Source: Sympetrum striolatum | Lineage: Eukaryota; Arthropoda; Insecta; Odonata; Libellulidae | Direction: 5' to 3' | NCBI GenBank assembly: GCA_947579665.1 | Contig: OX388347.1 | Location: 37,394,943-37,458,942 of the forward strand | Length of the DNA stretch: 64,000 nucleotides | Part shown: positions 1 through 14,068 of the stretch, one piece after another | Layout: each line of letters begins with the position of its first letter | How positions within the stretch are numbered: position 1 is the stretch's first letter | Notes under the pieces: generated by a model | Databases searched by the model: none | The model's input: only the letters and a program-made list of their open reading frames with translations | Told to the model about the DNA's origin: nothing | Position numbers and translations under genes: made by a program

Positions 1-3000
1 GTTCGTTCACACTTGAAAGCGCAAAGCAATTAAGCATACGGTAATTACATCATTTCTTTAAAAAAACATCAGAAGATTTCATATCGATTAATTACTAGCT
101 ACAATTGAGAAATACTGAAATTTTCCACGATATATGTTTGACTTAGGGGCCCTTTGCAGATTTTATCGGCCGCTGATGCAGAAAAACATCAGGAAGTTTT
201 GAATTAAATAGTGAGAATCTATAATTTTAGGTGTTTAAGGGTGATCTTAGAATAGAAATTAATAAAATAATAAATATTTAAAACATATAAACACAATATT
301 TGTGTATTTGTCTTTTATCAGATTTTCGAGTCATTTCATAAATTCCACCGCATTTATGAATCAGATAATGGGAAACTATTATTTTACTAAAAAAGCAATC
401 ATTCTGATGGTGAACAAGATTTTTTTAAAAGTAGTAGCATATTTCGAGAGTCTACTCTAAGCATTTTACTCAAACAAACTTCAAGCATTCTGAATCAATT
501 AATCTGCGTATCGTTATGATATATTTTATACAATTCTTAAAAATGATGATGATACCATCATAAAGGAGAAGACCGAAGAGAAAATTTTAATGAGAGAATG
601 ACCGTAAATATAAACATAGGGAATTTCGAAATGCATTACGGAATTCATTAGTACGGAAGACAGGCAGATTACTCTAAAAGCCACACTCAACGCCGATCTT
701 GCTACTTCCTTCAAATGTGCTTTCATTCCTTCGATGTTACCATAATTCCCTTCACGCATGCGTGGACGCTATGATTGTCCATCGTTTAATGAAATTGCGA
801 GACGAAAGAAAACCCTCGCAAAAAAGCGGTCCCCGATGGTTTCATCCAGTTCAATAATTCAAACCGGGTACGCCAACAAGGTCATTTACGTCACCACGGT
901 ACGAAACCTCCTTATTTATAGATATGAGGCGTCCCGGGCGGAGAACAAAGGACGCCCGAATCGGCGGAAATTCCGAGCGAACCATCGCGCGCCTGCCACC
1001 GATCAATTAGCCATCTTCGCGCGAGATCGCATTCGTGGTCGATCCGGGACACATCGCAGAAAAAGGCGTAAACAAAAAGAGAACATCGCTTTGGCAGAGA
1101 TAAAAAAATAAGGAAATAAAAGGGCCGTACGGTTACATCAGTTCGCGTGACGTAGTGGGAAAACTTGTAATGTGCCGGGCAAGGGGTGGGGAGGAGTATG
1201 ACGTAGCAGTCAACGGGCGTAAAAGTCGGGAATTAAAAAAAGGAGTGAGAGAAGAGTGTTTGGGGTCGTCCTTGGGGTGCTCTGGCTTTGGACTCCAGTT
1301 CCGGCTTCTCCTCCGCCCCTCTCCCGGGAGACGTTGAACCCTTCCCCTGCCGATCCTCTTCCCAAAAATTTCCTCGGCCGAGAAGCCTTCATCTCCTCGC
1401 GGTCCTGTGAGTGTGGGGCGATCTGGGGGCAAGGAATGCGGTGCAGCCCCGCCCCCGCGGCCTCCTCCGCCCTTCCATCTCGCCCCCGCCTCCTTGGACC
1501 CCCCACCCACTGGGATATAACCCTATCCAACGGCTAGTCATCAGTTGGCATCACCTGGACCCGAAACCATTTCCACGATGCCTCTCTCTCCGAACGGTTG
1601 ACAGCGGATGATATACCGCCCGCGGTGGAGGTGACTACAGAAATACGAGGTGCTAATAATAATTGTTCTTTTTTATTCATGCCGGAGGCTGCGCAGAAAA
1701 AGGGGCATTAGTAACTTCGGTTAACGGTATCTAAAGGAAAAGCGTCTATTGGGTGGGCCAGTTAAGGCACACGTAAAAATCAAAGGCTAATAATCTTTGC
1801 AAAACTTCGACTTCGAAATGCGATTTAAAATTTCACTGATAATCTCAGCGATACGGTGTATATCTTAACTTAGCTATAATTGCGAAATGTTATTTAATTT
1901 ATAATTAGCACACCCAGCTGAACTGTATTTGAACACATGCGCAAATAACCTTTGTAGTTGAAGCGCCTCAATCTGACTTCTACTACCACTAATAAAATTG
2001 TAATTTAAGTAAAATAAAACTTCAACTTAGGCCAGTCTAACTTTACAATTTCTGAAACATGGAATTACGAAAAAAAGGTAAAAATTCTGAAGTTCTGAAT
2101 TTTTATCAAATTTAGATAATTTGGCTTCCCAATAATCGGCTCAATTTCACTAATGCGATTTATAATTTTACAGAGGATCTCAGGGATATAGTAATTATAA
2201 TAAAACGGCTTTTATTAGGGCGAAATTGATACTATTAAATCTCTTCGTACATCTAACCCTATGATGATATGAGCTTTTCTCCAACTTCGCTGCAATTGAC
2301 AATCGTTGGTGAAACAAAACAAAACTTCTATTTTGACCAGTGACTAATTATTAAATCACCCGAAGAGATTACGTACATTTACGAAAAATATTACATATGC
2401 CATTATGAAATTTAGGATACTGACAAGGTTTACCATATTTATGTAATACAGGTTTCCAATAAGCTGATTAATTTCATGACCGATATACGTTTTTCAGCTG
2501 CATTTCCCTAAAATAAACTCAGATGAAGATAATAAGAATATACTTATGTATAAGAATAGCTAATTATCAAAATGTACTTTAGATAGCAATACTTGATGGA
2601 ATTCCAATTTATAAAATTCCTATTATAAAATAGAATCAACAAAGCGAAAAGATGTGTGCTACCCCTAAAAATCTTCCCTGTGGAATTATATAAATGTTGG
2701 GTTAATTTTAGTTTTTGTTTGTATAAATATATAGTTTTCAAAACTAGTTATACCTACGGTAAGACCCTGTTTTACCTCCCGGAAGCGTTTAACCTTCAAT
2801 CTAATGCACTAATTTAACTGGCCTCTAGTTAATGTCCTATTACGTGTTTTAGTGCTTTTTCCGCCCTTCTTTTTATGAATATAATTCAAATACACTCATA
2901 AATTTTTAAGTAATGCTTTCTCAAAGAGCCGAAGTTTTTTAATTATTATCTGCGGAGACGTTTGGATGTTACATTCCCATAACCAGATAAAAGAAAACTA

Positions 3001-6000
3001 AATTTTACAGTTTGCAGAAAACAGATTCTAAATATATTACGCTTAAATATCAAAAAACGTGATGGTGTAATGATCATTTTCAATCAAAGCAATAAAAAAA
3101 TCTAACGTTACTATTTGCCATGCTTGTACAAATACGTAAGAAAAAACTTGAGCGGCGGTTTCTTTTGAATTCCTCATGCATCAATAACTCAATTGGTAAT
3201 GAGTTAGAGATCTAGAGTTAAGATGAGAAACTAGCGATGTAAAATATAGAACTAGCTAAGTTAGTTATTTTAGGAATACCATACAGCAAACATACTATAT
3301 GGCAAAAGAGAAATTATAAAGCAGTATTTTATCCTCACTTCAACATAGTTTCAAACAAATGTCAGAAAAGATACAAGCTAGAATTGTACAGATTACTTAA
3401 GGAAGGAGAAACGTATCTGGACAGCGGTTTTTCACATTAAGCGAGAGAGAGCTCGGTGATTTTAAAGGAGAAATGCGTGGGTTATTATGTTTTACGGGTT
3501 AGATCGACGATTCGCTGCCGTTTCCAACATTATCCCGAATCAGATTCGTAATTCGGAATGGCTGCTTGCTTTCCGTTCCTCTTGCGGAACTCAGAGGTGA
3601 TAAAAACAAGTCTTTACGAAGGAAATGAGAGGCGTGCGACGTATTTAAACACTGCCCATCGTAGTGTCGGAAATATTTTTTCTCAATTGGCTTCCCCGAG
3701 CCGTTTGGGGAGAGAAATCGGACGACAGGAAATCTGCTTGTGAATGAATGTATCTAAAATCAACACTGTACACTCATCGTTCACCTAAAGTAAACAATTT
3801 ATAGAACTACCGACAGAGGAAAGAGAAAAATAAATTAATGTATTTGACCTCTTCAAACCTTTCCATATTTCCATAATGCAGAGAGGTTTATTTGCATATT
3901 GCTGGAAAAGTTGCCTTTTACGTCGGGTAGTTTTCGCACTTCTCTCTTTCAGGATATTTTATTTATCAATGTATCTTTGTAGATGTACCCACTTATTAAA
4001 ATTACGTTAATATTTAGTATTTATGCATTCCTTGATCTGCAGTACCTTAACATTAAGAAACAAATTTAAACAAATTAACACTACTGGTATTGTAGGATAT
4101 AACCCTTAGTTAAAATTATGCTGAATAAGTCTACATGGAAGAAAAATGTAAATACGGTTTCAATAAATATCAATTTTAAGTGATGAATGAATAAGTTCGA
4201 TCATAAATTGTTATCATGATATAATTAATCGTTTGATGACTACTAAAATATTTGTAAGCTTCATGAATTATTAGAGAAAATTAAATGAAAAGACACGGAA
4301 AAGATAAACTTTTACCAATCACAATTTTGTTTTATCGGGAACATTATTATATAATTTTATTGTTGGTATAAGTTTCCTCGTTTTTTGATAGAGTCACACC
4401 ACGAAAACTCAGCCAAAGCAGTCGATTTAAAATGAAAAACTTTACTTTCAATCACTTCGTCCATCACTTGGTGGAACCTTATCTTAAACACATAAGATAA
4501 AAGAAACTTAACAACAATGACAATAATAATAAATTAAATTTTATTTTATTTCATTAGCAAATAAATTTTTGGAGTCAAGTCAAGTTAATAAGCCAGTAAG
4601 AGAATAACTGTCCAAGTATCAAAACATCTAGTGAGAAAATTGGAAAAATAATGGATAGATTCCTTATTTAAAAGAATGGAAAAAATATGAGGAAATCAAG
4701 AAAAAGGAAAAAAAAAACAGTAAATGAGTTTGCATGGTCGATAAAAGTGGCAGAACTACGAAATGAGAAAGATTCCATAGGATAATGAGGATTGTATAGT
4801 GTACAGTTAATACTCATCAAATTTATAAGTGAGAAGAAGGTTTATATTGTGTATTTTTGAGGTTAAGTCAATGGATGAAATAAACTCAAGTTCACCGCAT
4901 GGGTAAAAGCTCGAAAGGATTCTAATTTAACACATCAAAAATTATTTTTTCCCGTTACAGTGCTTGTATAGTAAATAGTGCTATGATAAGTAGTATCCAT
5001 TTTAGCAAGAAAACATTCTGAGAAATTTTAAAATAAACTGAAAACTAAAATGTTAAACCTGTCTAAAAGCTATTGAAAATGTTGAATTATGTTGAACAGG
5101 ACCCTCCGCGGACATGTTACAGTAATTTTAAAATATACAGAACATTGTCCCCGAGTTTATTTAACCTTTGATAGCCGGTTGTAAATTCAAGGATATTAGA
5201 ATAGTCTACGAGTAGCAAATTCCTCCACTAGTTTATCAGAAAGCCGTAAAATTGGAAGCGAAGGTATAGAAACAAACATTTATCGACACGAAAATCCCCC
5301 AAAAATAGAACCCACGGATATTTATCGCCCTCCGAAACCAATCAGTGGTTATCTGTCCAAAACTTCCCTCCCGTTTGCCACTAACGTGACTGCGAGTGTA
5401 AACATTATCACCATAAATACACCCTTCGATTGAGTGGGCGCCCCTACCAAATGTGCAAAACGTGCCCTGCACCCTCTTTCCCAGTCGCCTACCCGTACGA
5501 TTTTTCCCATAAAAAGCCGATGCGTGAGCCGTAAAAAAGAAACCCTTTTCTTCAAAGGAGCGCGGAAAGCGCTGTGAACGGGAGAACCGTTCGCGGAGAT
5601 ATCCGACTTCGACGTTTATGTCGGCCCGAAAGAGAAGTACCACTCGCATCCACCGATACCTCTTTGACCTCTTGGCCGAGCCTCACGAAGCGGTCAGTCC
5701 AAAGAAGGGACCTCGAGAAAAAACCGAGGAAAAGGATATCCGAATCGGGATCCTGTTCTGATGGACCCGGAGGTTGGACGAAAATATAATTTCTTAATAG
5801 CTGGAATTTCCCTCCGTGATCCGTGTAAAGGGGGGGGAAGAAAAACCTCTGAAAAATCCGCGGGAGTTGTACAAATAGCCTTGAGTCCGCAGCCGTAATG
5901 ATACCTTCCGCATCACGCATTGTTTGGCAGTCGTGAGCCTCGGGAGCGGAATAAGTTAAGCGAATGTGAGCGAGAATTTTCATCTCGCGGCGAATTTTCC

Positions 6001-6873
6001 GCTTCGCGAAAGATCGATACCCACTCGAGGTGATTTGCCTCGAATATTCAGCGAGATAGCATCCCGCCTATTCCCAAATGTCCGCCGTGGTAAGGACACC
6101 TCCGGGGTTTTTTCTCCTCTCTCTCTCTCTTGGTCCGCAAGAATGCACGAGATAACCCTGAAAATTCCACCCATGAGATCGGAGCAGATAGGCGTACTGA
6201 ACAATATCGACGAAATACAAATATGAGAGAATTTACTTAATAAGGGGAGGATGTTTTTCCAACGTATAAAGAAGTCCAACTCTCGTAAGGCTACTATCGA
6301 TGGAAATCTTAATGAGGATTGAAAAAGGTAAGCCCATTGAGGAATCTGCAAGCAGCAAATTAAGGGAATGAGACTTCTCCAAAAAATTAGTGTATCTCTG
6401 CAGCTGGAGAGGTAAAAGATATTTCGAGATAAAAATAATATGCTATAAATGATATTTGTTCCTAAATAGTTTAGGATCTTAAGGACCATAGAGTCAAGTG
6501 GATTACAAAAACTCAATGGAATTGAAATATTAACTTTTTCCAAAGTTAGTTGTTTTGTAATTCTCATCTAAGAGTCGATGGATTAGAAATCATGTGTATG
6601 TTTGACGTAATGCTAGACAAAGTTTACGAATATTTCAATGTGGGAAAAATAATTCCGATATTTTCAGCATTTTAGAATAAATGTTATTAATTTGTAAAAC
6701 TATTAACTCTATTTTCAAAACCCTGCCTGCAGTACGCTACTAAAGACTAACTTGTAGAGATTGACGTAAAATAGGAATTAATTATGAGATAATCAGTAAT
6801 TGTTATCCCAAGATACTAGATACTTCATGATCTTTAGATTGTAGTGCTTTTAGAAAGAATTACCTAGATGGGC
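1..6873. other. No gene recognised; AT-rich DNA with GC-richer islands
   Basis: AT-rich background with GC-richer, CpG-containing blocks at about 750-1620, 3420-3740 and 5240-6230. A short CT run lies at 6115-6130. The blocks hold open frames up to 195 codons on both strands (the longest at 5980-6567, minus), but these overlap each other, lack recognisable domains and show no splice-bounded structure. I treat them as chance frames in stop-poor sequence. Confidence 0.6.
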
Positions 6874-6950
6874 TCTCGGATAGCCATGTGGACAGAGCCT
6901 TTGCTTTTGAAGAAAGTGGTCCCGGGTTCGATTCACGGCGGAAGCCAATG
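6874..6950 (+). mobile_element. tRNA-derived SINE head
   Basis: The A-box-like TAGCCATGTGG (6881-6891) and the B box GGTTCGATTC (6925-6934) are 33 bases apart. If 6874 is base 1, they fall at tRNA positions 8 and 52, exactly the geometry of an internal Pol III promoter. The acceptor and anticodon arms do not fold into a proper tRNA, and unrelated AT-rich sequence follows, so a SINE head is preferred over a tRNA gene. The tail was not delimited. Confidence 0.72.
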
Positions 6951-8097
6951 TGAGAAATGACCTAAGCTGTCGAGGCACTTTTAACGATATTACTACAATT
7001 ACCAAGAAAAGGCACAAGGCATTTCAAGCTTTCTTTTGAAGGTTAAATGATGCATATCATTTAAATGTCAAACATAGAGGAAATAATGTGCGTTAAAAAT
7101 GTGGTATTCCCTCGTCTTTTCTTTGAAAGCTTACTCTTAACTCAAAGACTATCATTGAAATTACCGGAGAGGTTATTTCGTCGAATTCTGTAATATTAAG
7201 AGTAAGCGGTGATGCTATCGGTGAATTCATCGAATTTAGATCCGTTTCAAGATAGCTTTTGGATTCATAGGCATCAACTTCCTTTACTGATGTGACCTAA
7301 AGGGGCCACTTCCTTGATGGTATCGGAAAGACCGAGAAGCTTATGTCATCTAATTTTAAGGTGAAATATGAGGAAAGATAACTTTTCCGATGAATATCCA
7401 CAGTCATCTGGACATCACGATGCGAAAATTTCCAAAAGTCAAGCATGGGGTCGGGGATGAGGTCACTCTATTGACGTATTATGACATGTGCAATTGCTTT
7501 ACGTTTATACGATGAATTTTCATAGTAATAAACAAGAAATGTGAGCGAAGGAATGATTTGATCTCGAAATAATAGTCAAATTTAGAGAATGACCATTAAC
7601 TTATTTTCTATGAGTATGATTATCGAGTAGTAAAATTTACTCGTAGTTTAATTTTGAAGAGGTCGTGCTAGGAATGTTTTCCACGAAATATCCAGTGTTG
7701 GTGTGCGGATTCTGGATGTCGTTTTTCAGGGTACACTGAAATCCTTATTACAATCCCGTGGATCACTAAGGCTGGGAAATATCTTGCGTCTACACGATAC
7801 TTATTGTGTTCCTACTTTCTCGCAATAAACATAATTCAGTACTACGCAATACACTGACAGAATTATACTACATACGCAGTCTCTTTATAAACAGCTTATT
7901 CATCTAATAATCTATTACCCAAGAGAAGTGATTGAATCTGATTTCAACTTACATCTTGGTCGTATATTTCGAATTGAATACAGCTATTACACAAAAGCAG
8001 CAAGTTTGCTAAAACTTTACGCCTCTTGGTAAAGGGTAAAAGGTAACTTTGCACGTTAAAGCTCACTTACCTAGAAAAATTTCCGGGGAGTAACCGA

Positions 8098-8150
8098 CAT
8101 GAAAAATCTGACGGATCCTGGATTCGAATCCCGATCTCCCGGTTGTTTTT
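8098..8150 (-). mobile_element. tRNA-related SINE fragment, antisense
   Basis: Read on the minus strand this gives CCGGGAGATCGGGATTCGAA followed by TCCAGGATCCGTCAGATTT. It carries a B-box-like core in which GGATTCGAATCC (8120-8131) is itself palindromic. It matches the right-hand plus-strand copy at 8152-8235 over the B box and the following CGTCAGA segment, in opposite orientation. The A box is missing, so it is 5'-truncated. Confidence 0.6.
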
Positions 8151-8151
8151 A

Positions 8152-8238
8152 CTGGATATCTCAATGGGATAGAGACCAAACCGGCATTAGGGAGATCCGA
8201 GTTTGATTCCTGGTCCCGTCAGACTTTACCACGTCCAT
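8152..8238 (+). mobile_element. tRNA-related SINE head, sense
   Basis: The A-box-like TATCTCAATGG (8157-8167) is followed by ACCGGCATTAGGGAGATCCG and the B-box-like AGTTTGATTCC (8210-8220), then CCCGTCAGACTTT. This is the usual order of an arthropod tRNA-derived SINE. The gap between boxes is about 9 bases longer than in a plain tRNA. It sits head-to-head with the inverted copy on its left. Confidence 0.65.
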
Positions 8239-11200
8239 CCATTAATGCCTCTGTTATCAAATGGGGAATATCATTCATTTTTCAATTAACTACGACATCT
8301 GGTAGGACTTCTAAATTTTTCTGTCACCACGCGGATTTACCTCGGCACTTTATCTCCCGACCTCCCCGGATAACCCGTGTCTACTTTACGTTCGACCTAT
8401 CGCATGCGGCTCACCCCTGGAACTCTGAATCCTTTCACCGACGAGTACAAGGATGTTCCGCGAACCTGCTTAACATAATTTTATTCGGCCACATCTCAGC
8501 TTTCGGAATCTCCGAGAGGTGGCACCCCCACTTAGGGAGCGTTCACTCCGACCAGGAGCCGAAACTACCTCATTACAATCCTGACGCCTGGGGGAGATAG
8601 GGCGACGCGGGGGGAGGCAGACTCCGAGGGGACGAAGAGAAACAAAGAAAGAGGCTCATTTGCATAGAGTCACACACGCCCAGCAAGAAGAGCGTCTCTA
8701 TTCTGAATGTGTATGTGTGTGTGGGATCAAAGGGGTATGGGTTCAATGGATGGGAGGGAGAAGAGGAACGACTCTGTCAAGAGAGCGGGATGCAAAAAGG
8801 CCGAACGCGATGCATCTAACCAATCGGCCATTCTAAGGGGGGATCTTCCTATTTTCTCCCCACGTGACCTTCTCACCCTTCACCCCTTCCTGCCCCCCGC
8901 CCTCTTTCTTTCTCCCCTCATTAACGGTTCGCACGGATCTCCTCTTCATTAGTTTTATCTTTGTTTATATTTATACGTACTTTTACGTGCGAGCTCATAA
9001 AGGGAGAGGTGGATGCGTTCCAGGAAATCCCCGCGTAAATCTGGCTTGGTTTGCGGAAAAATTAATGGACGCGTAGCGGATTAGACCCTGATCTGTGCTG
9101 AGATTCAAAATTGGAGACTAAAATTTTCTGAGGGATCCATCAATGTTGAATTGGTAGTCATATACAAGAATAAAATGAACAACTAAATAAAACTAAGCTT
9201 CCTCGATCCACCAATATTCTTCCTAGATTTTCCTTTGATATATAATGATAAACTAACAAACAATGATACTCGGATTAAGTAAAAAGTAAGTATTTTTAAG
9301 TATCGTCGCTTTGCAATCTTTTACATATAATAGAATACAGAATGTTATTCGTTTTATCAAGCTACATTTTCAGTTTATTAATAGTATAAACTATCGAATT
9401 TTTTAAACAATGACGTAATAATGAATCATTCATTTGGGAAAGAATGTTTTGTCTCTGTTTAATTTAATTCAATCACAATTAAGCATTAAACCTTGATGTA
9501 TTGAAAAAAAAATTGAAAAAATAAAAAAATTATAAATTTACTTTATTATATAATAACTAAACACTTTGCACTTTTTAGATGACTTGATAAAATTTTAATT
9601 ACATTATTTTCATTCCATCTTTAATTACAAACGTTATTATTGAATAATTGTTATTCTTTTATTTTTTATTGAAAAGTATATAGACGTACGTAAATATTAA
9701 GCCTTAGTAAGGACATAGGCAAAATTTCGTTTCTACTTAATGGAAAATGACTTTATATGTACCTAGTTTTATTTTCACATAAAAATGCTATTTCACTGGC
9801 AATTTAAATCCTACCGATGAATTCCAGTAAAATGCTGTTCTACAATATCCTTAAGTGAATTATGCATTTCTGTTTGCAACACTCTCCACTTTCTTTTTGT
9901 GTCGAAACAACTTTCGGAATCTGAGATAGGATCGTAAAGATTAGGAGAGAAATTAGAAAGCCTCCTTAAACTACTTTGGGTCCGTGTATAGCTATTGCTT
10001 CAAAAATAACTACATAGAAATTAAATTAAGTTAAATAGAGATGGTAACTCGATTGAGGGCAAACTTTCAACTGCTCGAAAAAGAAGAAAGATTCATCAAT
10101 GGTTTGGACTAATTCTAATTCCCTAGCGATAGTAAGTAATTAAAAATTCTCAAATGGAAGTACGTTTTAAAATTTTACAGACAGAATTGCAATGTAACTA
10201 AAGACAACCGTTATTTACATTTTATTATTCTAGGTATATATTACAGCGTCTTATTTTATAACGTTCATTGTATTTTGATATCAATGATTTATTTTCATAA
10301 AGTGTACGAATTACATTAGCGAACTACATAAATGTGACAATATTGTAGAGCCTATTTTATATAAAGATTTATATGAATTTTAAGCAAAAAATCCAAGAAT
10401 GTAGACGGAGTATTTTTTATTTTTTGCTATTGGAAATAACTTTTGCTATAAAATTCAGCTGGCAAATGAAAGTTCCTTCATATAAATTAGTTACTAATGG
10501 AGGATTTAATGGAATCCATCCCAGAGAATTTAAATTGGGCAACATATGGCTGTGGATGAATTGCGGAGATAGGTTAGCAAGATGAAATACCGTAATTGTG
10601 TACAGGAGGATACAGAGGTCAAAGTTGAGGTTCAAAGTACCTCTTCTTTATGAATCCTTTAGTCGGATGAGGTGGCAGTGGTCTACAGATCCCGATAAAC
10701 CAGTTATAGAGAGACATTCGAGCAGAAGCCTACGAGTATATTCGGAATTAGAACATCAGCTACTGCGGTGAAATTTTCCAAAGATCTATTTCTGGAGACT
10801 CAACTGGCTCAATTATTTCAACTAAAAAATATCTAAGAAATAATGGTAGATTGTAAAAGATTTCTTTACTACAAAATTTGAGTTCCTCATTTCGCACGGC
10901 TACATAATTTACCAATTATTTTAAGTGGCTACGCAAATATGCCTTGGGAATGAAATTAAACTATAACCTAATAAAGATGTTACGATAGTTAAGATTATTA
11001 CCTTCTCTTACCACCTGATTTACGTTGAACTCACTCACGTCGCGCTCAACTAGAGATGCTTTATGTACAGCTGGCTTAAATGACACACCGTTAAGGTTAA
11101 AGAGCTACAGTTGGATATAGCGTAATTGATTTAGCTCTTCAAAAATTTAGGACTCGGAACAAAGGATTTTGTAAAGGAATTATTATGTCATAAAATATAT

Positions 11201-11929
11201 TGTTATTATGTTAACTTCCGTATTTAAATTAAGTACAGAGTTCTGCAAAAGCGATGGAATCTCATTTTTTTTCTTATTGCTAGATGAATGAATCTACTAA
11301 TAACAATGCTGGTGTACCAAAAAAGCATTTCTCCCCTTTACCATACACCGGGGCACTAATGAAGTTTTCTCATATAAATTATATAGTTATAGTCCCTATC
11401 CATTATCCGCAAAACATATTGACCGAACTGATTCCAGAAAAGTAATGACCAAACTCAATCCATCCAAGTATCCTTTCCCAAAATTTGTTCGGCGGATAAT
11501 CAATAAGAATAATGAATTAAATCAAGCGATACTTGGTGATACTTATACAAGTTTAATTCCAAAAGAAATGATTTGAATATATGGAAGGATCCTCAAAATC
11601 GGTCCGATTCTTGGTAAACATATTTTGTTTGTGGATAGTATCATTTTTTTTCTTTTGGAATTTATGGAGTCAATAATTGTTCTGCAAAAAAATTGTGGTG
11701 CTCGCACCGGCCTTGTGCGATTTTAAATGTATTCCAGATTAACTCAAGAGGGCCATTATCATGCATTACGATGCTATGTAAACAAGCTTGTTATCGATAA
11801 CCGACTACCTTTATATATTAGCAAGATATCTATTATATACCATTCCTTCTCCGGATGCTAAACCACAAACTAGAAATTTTTACAGCGTATAGGCCCTAAC
11901 GTTAAACCTCCAGGAAAAAGGCGACTTTG
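8239..11929. other. No gene recognised; one CpG-rich block then AT-rich DNA
   Basis: Bases 8340-9070 are GC-richer, with many CpG dinucleotides and G or C runs. From about 9100 to 11900 the sequence is strongly AT-rich with poly-A/T runs. No ORF has a recognisable domain, and I saw no intact repeat. Confidence 0.6.
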
Positions 11930-12445
11930 AACCTCAGTGTCATGGGTTTGATGCCAGAAGGCCCCAAAATCCCGATTTTCCCATGTAAATGTATTGCTTT
12001 GATTTTCAGGAATTTCTAAAAAATACTTTCCGGATAGGTAGAGAATCAAAACTCAAGGAGCCTACAGGTATGGTCATGATCTATCGAAAGCATAAATGAC
12101 ATTCACAGAAAATGTCCTGGGTTCGATGCTAGGACGATGCAAAAATCTCCCATTTAAAATAAAAGAAAGAAAAAGAATTTAGATAAGACCATGCTTTTTC
12201 TGGGTTAGATGCCAGAGCACATTAAAATTTCTCACATAAGGAATATATGTCAAAAGTAGGACGTCGTTTGAAGCAATTAAAACCAATATTTCTGCTTGAA
12301 TTTTCACACATAGTTAGAGATGGTGATATTCTGTTGTGCTGCATAGTAAGTATCACTAGGAAGACCGGAGTTAGATGCCGGATGGTTAATATATCTCCCA
12401 TTTAATACATATTGGTTGAATTTTCATAATTCTTTCGGAGTCTAT
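11930..12445 (+). repeat. Cluster of four degenerate repeats with a B-box-like core
   Basis: Four anchors read GGGTTTGATGCCAG (11944), GGGTTCGATGCTAG (12119), GGGTTAGATGCCAG (12202) and GGAGTTAGATGCCGG (12367). Each is followed within about 25 bases by a version of AAAATCTCCCATTTAA. The first and last continue into a TTGATTTTCA-like segment. Spacings are 175, 83 and 165 bases, as expected for about 170-base units with one shortened unit. The core resembles a tRNA B box with an unusual GATGCC end, so these may be old SINE copies in tandem. Confidence 0.55.
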
Positions 12446-14000
12446 GCCGCGAAGATAGACAGTTGACACTTCGCATGTGTATGTATATTTGCTGGCAGTA
12501 TGCAAGCAGCATTTTACTCGTACTTCACTACATTTACATTTAAATAAACTACCCTTACATTTTCACATTCTGTCAATACTTCCATCGGAAGAAGTGATCA
12601 GTAAACCCTGGAAAAGTGAATCAAAACAACCACTAACATAGAGCGAGTTGAAAAGAAGATAATCTCCGAGTTTTCTATAAAACTTGTTTCTTCAATTCAG
12701 TTTTCTATGAAAACTCTGCCAACAGGTCCTGCACCTATTTGCAGTGATATGTACATAATAATAATAAGGAACACATTCAACCGTAATAGGTTTCCATCAT
12801 TGTGATTTACAATTATCATACATATAACCTTATTTGTGTATTTCTGATTTGAAATAATACTCTTTATACGGCGTGAGGTATGACCCCTCAGAATTCGGTT
12901 AAACCAGCCGTCGTTTGATTCGCGACCTCTTCATTCTATTTGCAGAAATCAGCTACGATTGTCTAACGCGTACATTCATATGAAAATCTCGTTAGGGATA
13001 ATTTTCAACTCCCTTTACCTCATTTCCTCCGCCCCAGCGCCTAACAATTCCGCTGTCCGCTCCTATCTCCTGACCTATCCGATGCCACTCAATCTTTGCC
13101 TCCTCTTCATCCCATCCTCATTATCCCCTAGCGCCCTTCTTATCCAATGCATCTTTTCCCTTATTCCCGCCTACTTACCCTCACCACTATTCCCTTTTCT
13201 TGCCAATTTTATCATCCATCGCTCTTTTTCCATCCTCTTATTCCCACCTACCGATCCACATTCCATTTTCTAATTTTTCCTTTCCTTGGTCTTTTCACCT
13301 CTTTCGTCCAAAAGATAGACTTAGCACCGAAAGCATATTACGCGATTAGCAAAATTACAGAAAAGTGTATTTCCTTAAACAGCCCGAAAGCGGATTGGTA
13401 CCTCATCCCCCTAACATTAGCTACCAAGAGCTAAATGTGGATGATGAGGCTTTTAAAGTGCTAGGCAGGACGAGGAGTTTAGACTTGCTTTCCTCGCATA
13501 GCTAGGATGTTATAAAGCGGAACATTTCCGCGTAAATGAAACACAATAACTCTACTAGTTACACTTTTCTTGTTATTCCATATGGAGAGACCGTATTTTT
13601 TCTGTATTTATTTGTGATATTTATTTCTCATGGCGTATTATTTCAAGTTTTCCTGCTTTTGATTTTATTTTTATAATTTTGTTAAAATATTGCCTTTTTA
13701 ATTTCAATTGGATACAATATTTTCCTTTAAATATTTTAACTTGTCCTGTCAGAAGGTTTGCGCAGGTTTTTACACCATCTTCTTCGTGGGTGTTTTCCTG
13801 AGGTGGATCTATTTTCTTAAGATCCTCCTCATTTTCCTAAGATTTTCCTCCTACTCCTTCTAAAGTTTTCCTGATTATCTCTATTCACCTATACACTACA
13901 TATGTTTTAATAACATTGAAGAGAGGTCAGATGGAAGAAAAGACTTTTCAGTCTCTATCTCGCCTTAATTAAGACCTAACAGACCTTATAATTAGTGTCA

Positions 14001-14068
14001 CTATTCTATGTACTTCAGTACCTATTCTCTATACCTCAGTGGGTATTCTCTATACCTATACCTCAGTA
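14001..14068. repeat. Short minisatellite, three units
   Basis: Three imperfect units of 20-27 bases share the pattern CTATTCTCTATACCTCAGT: starts near 14001, 14021 and 14043. The third unit carries an extra TATACC. Local slippage is the simplest explanation. Confidence 0.7.

Noticed and set aside
5236..6567. Three minus-strand frames of 137-195 codons
   Set aside because: No recognisable domain, overlapping alternative frames on both strands, and composition explained by a local GC rise.
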